Of a stretch of DNA of 64,000 nt, positions 63,318 through 64,000 are shown one piece after another. The stretch is from positions 4,275,569-4,339,568 of the forward strand of contig CM043875.1 in NCBI GenBank assembly GCA_023846275.1, written 5' to 3'. A program made the position numbers and the translations under genes. Every line of letters starts with the position of its first letter. Positions within the stretch are counted from its first letter, which is position 1. Below the pieces are notes generated by a model, which worked only from the letters and a program-made list of their open reading frames with translations, had not been told where the DNA came from and did no database searches. Source of the stretch: Vanilla planifolia (lineage: Eukaryota; Streptophyta; Magnoliopsida; Asparagales; Orchidaceae).

Positions 63318-64000
63318 AGTTAAGAAGCCCGAACCCAACGACAGCGATATGACCTGCCATTTTGGTGTTCAGAACCGGCGTCCGCTCCTCGCCGCCTTCT
63401 GATCGGAGGTTCTGGTGTTCTCGGGCACGCGCGCGTCCTCTCTACGCGCGGCGCGCCTCTTCTTGCGCGCGGTCTCTCCGTGCGCGTGCTCTCGTGCGGT
63501 GTTTTCTTTGGGACGTGTAGTTTCTCTGTGCACGTCTCGTGTGGCTTGCTATGCATTTGGGCTCGTCAGGTTCTGGTGCTCCATGTTTTTCGAATTATTC
63601 TGCGAATCTTAAGGTATATCCCTATAACTCCATTGCTAGGGTTGCGGTGCTCTATGATTGTTGCGAAATTCTGAGGTTGAAGACGACTTTTGGATTGGCC
63701 GCTCTTTCCAATTTCAAAAATTTGATTTTCTGAGTTTTCTGGTTTCGCGGGCATGCTGGTATAGTATTAAACGCTATTCTGCTCCGCGGTGCATCTTACC
63801 CCGCGCTGACTGTTGTGCTTGCTGTGTGCTGAATGTGGTAATCTGCTCGCTGCGCCTGGGCTGAGCGTTTTGCATCGTGGCGCGCTAATGCCGTGTCACA
63901 ACGTTTTGGTGCGTGGCGAGCTCTTCATCGGGGTCCCCTTGCTGCGGATTGCTCCAAATCATTTGGGCTTTATTGCCTTGTATTAAATTTGTAATAATAC
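63318..64000. other. GC-rich block at the right edge, identity unresolved
   Basis: Composition changes abruptly at about 63318: 63330-63560 is GC-rich with many cgcg words, unlike the 9 kb to its left. The change falls exactly at the end of the second direct repeat, as expected if an element had inserted there. Alternatively it is the 5' leader of a plus-strand gene beyond the window (note tgctagggttgcgg at 63630-63650). Open frames on both strands are Arg-rich and lack known motifs, so I call no protein. Confidence 0.4.

Noticed and set aside
63320-63556. Arg/Pro-rich minus-strand frame in the GC-rich block
   Set aside because: GC-rich DNA gives long frames by chance and both strands are open here. 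No domain seen.
1-64000. CRISPR arrays, operons, tRNA genes, bacterial-type ribosome sites
   Set aside because: None seen. The repeats present are tandem duplications, LTRs and microsatellites typical of plant nuclear DNA.

Overview
This is plant nuclear DNA. It is AT-rich, its genes have many short exons with GT..AG introns, its intergenic space is made of LTR retrotransposons, and it carries a decayed piece of plastid 16S rDNA. Intron sizes (up to 7.5 kb) and the style of the retroelements fit an angiosperm, perhaps a monocot, but I cannot name the species.

Layout. 1-4134: the gag end, primer binding site and a 3.2 kb LTR of a Ty3/gypsy element on the minus strand, running off the left edge. 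4135-5173: AT-rich sequence with nothing recognised. 5174-5938: a nuclear plastid DNA (NUPT) fragment, the central half of the 16S rRNA gene, decayed mostly by C-to-T/G-to-A changes. 5941-17110: an old Ty1/copia, SIRE-like element on the plus strand, carrying two nested LTR-like insertions (10072-11954 and 14488-16302). The second interrupts the 3' LTR, and the 5' LTR preserves the empty site.

17979-53491 is the gene block, all on the minus strand: a small two-helix membrane protein (17979-18248); a complete nine-exon MFS transporter of the MFSD5/MOT2 molybdate-transporter type (19952-30301, 453 aa); a complete fifteen-exon coiled-coil protein with a C-terminal LOTUS-like block (31334-44503, 857 aa); and a complete seven-exon RAD1 gene of the 9-1-1 DNA-damage clamp (45394-53491, 303 aa). 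I rebuilt all three large genes exon by exon; every splice site is GT..AG and every reading phase closes. Their large introns hold a 3.25 kb LTR element with near-matching target duplications, microsatellites, several local tandem duplications and a Ty3/gypsy reverse transcriptase fossil.

53492-64000 is mostly AT-rich non-coding DNA with local duplications. It ends in a sharp switch to GC-rich sequence at about 63318, which may be the edge of another element or the 5' end of a gene beyond the window.

The genes do not form a pathway: one transports anions (by family), one is a putative scaffold or RNA-associated protein, and one is a checkpoint clamp subunit. An E2F-type site lies about 100 bp upstream of the RAD1 start codon. 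I did not find a novel defence or mobile system. The most interesting structures are the NUPT joined to a retroelement LTR, the nested LTRs with a built-in empty site, and the uncharacterised coiled-coil/LOTUS-like gene.
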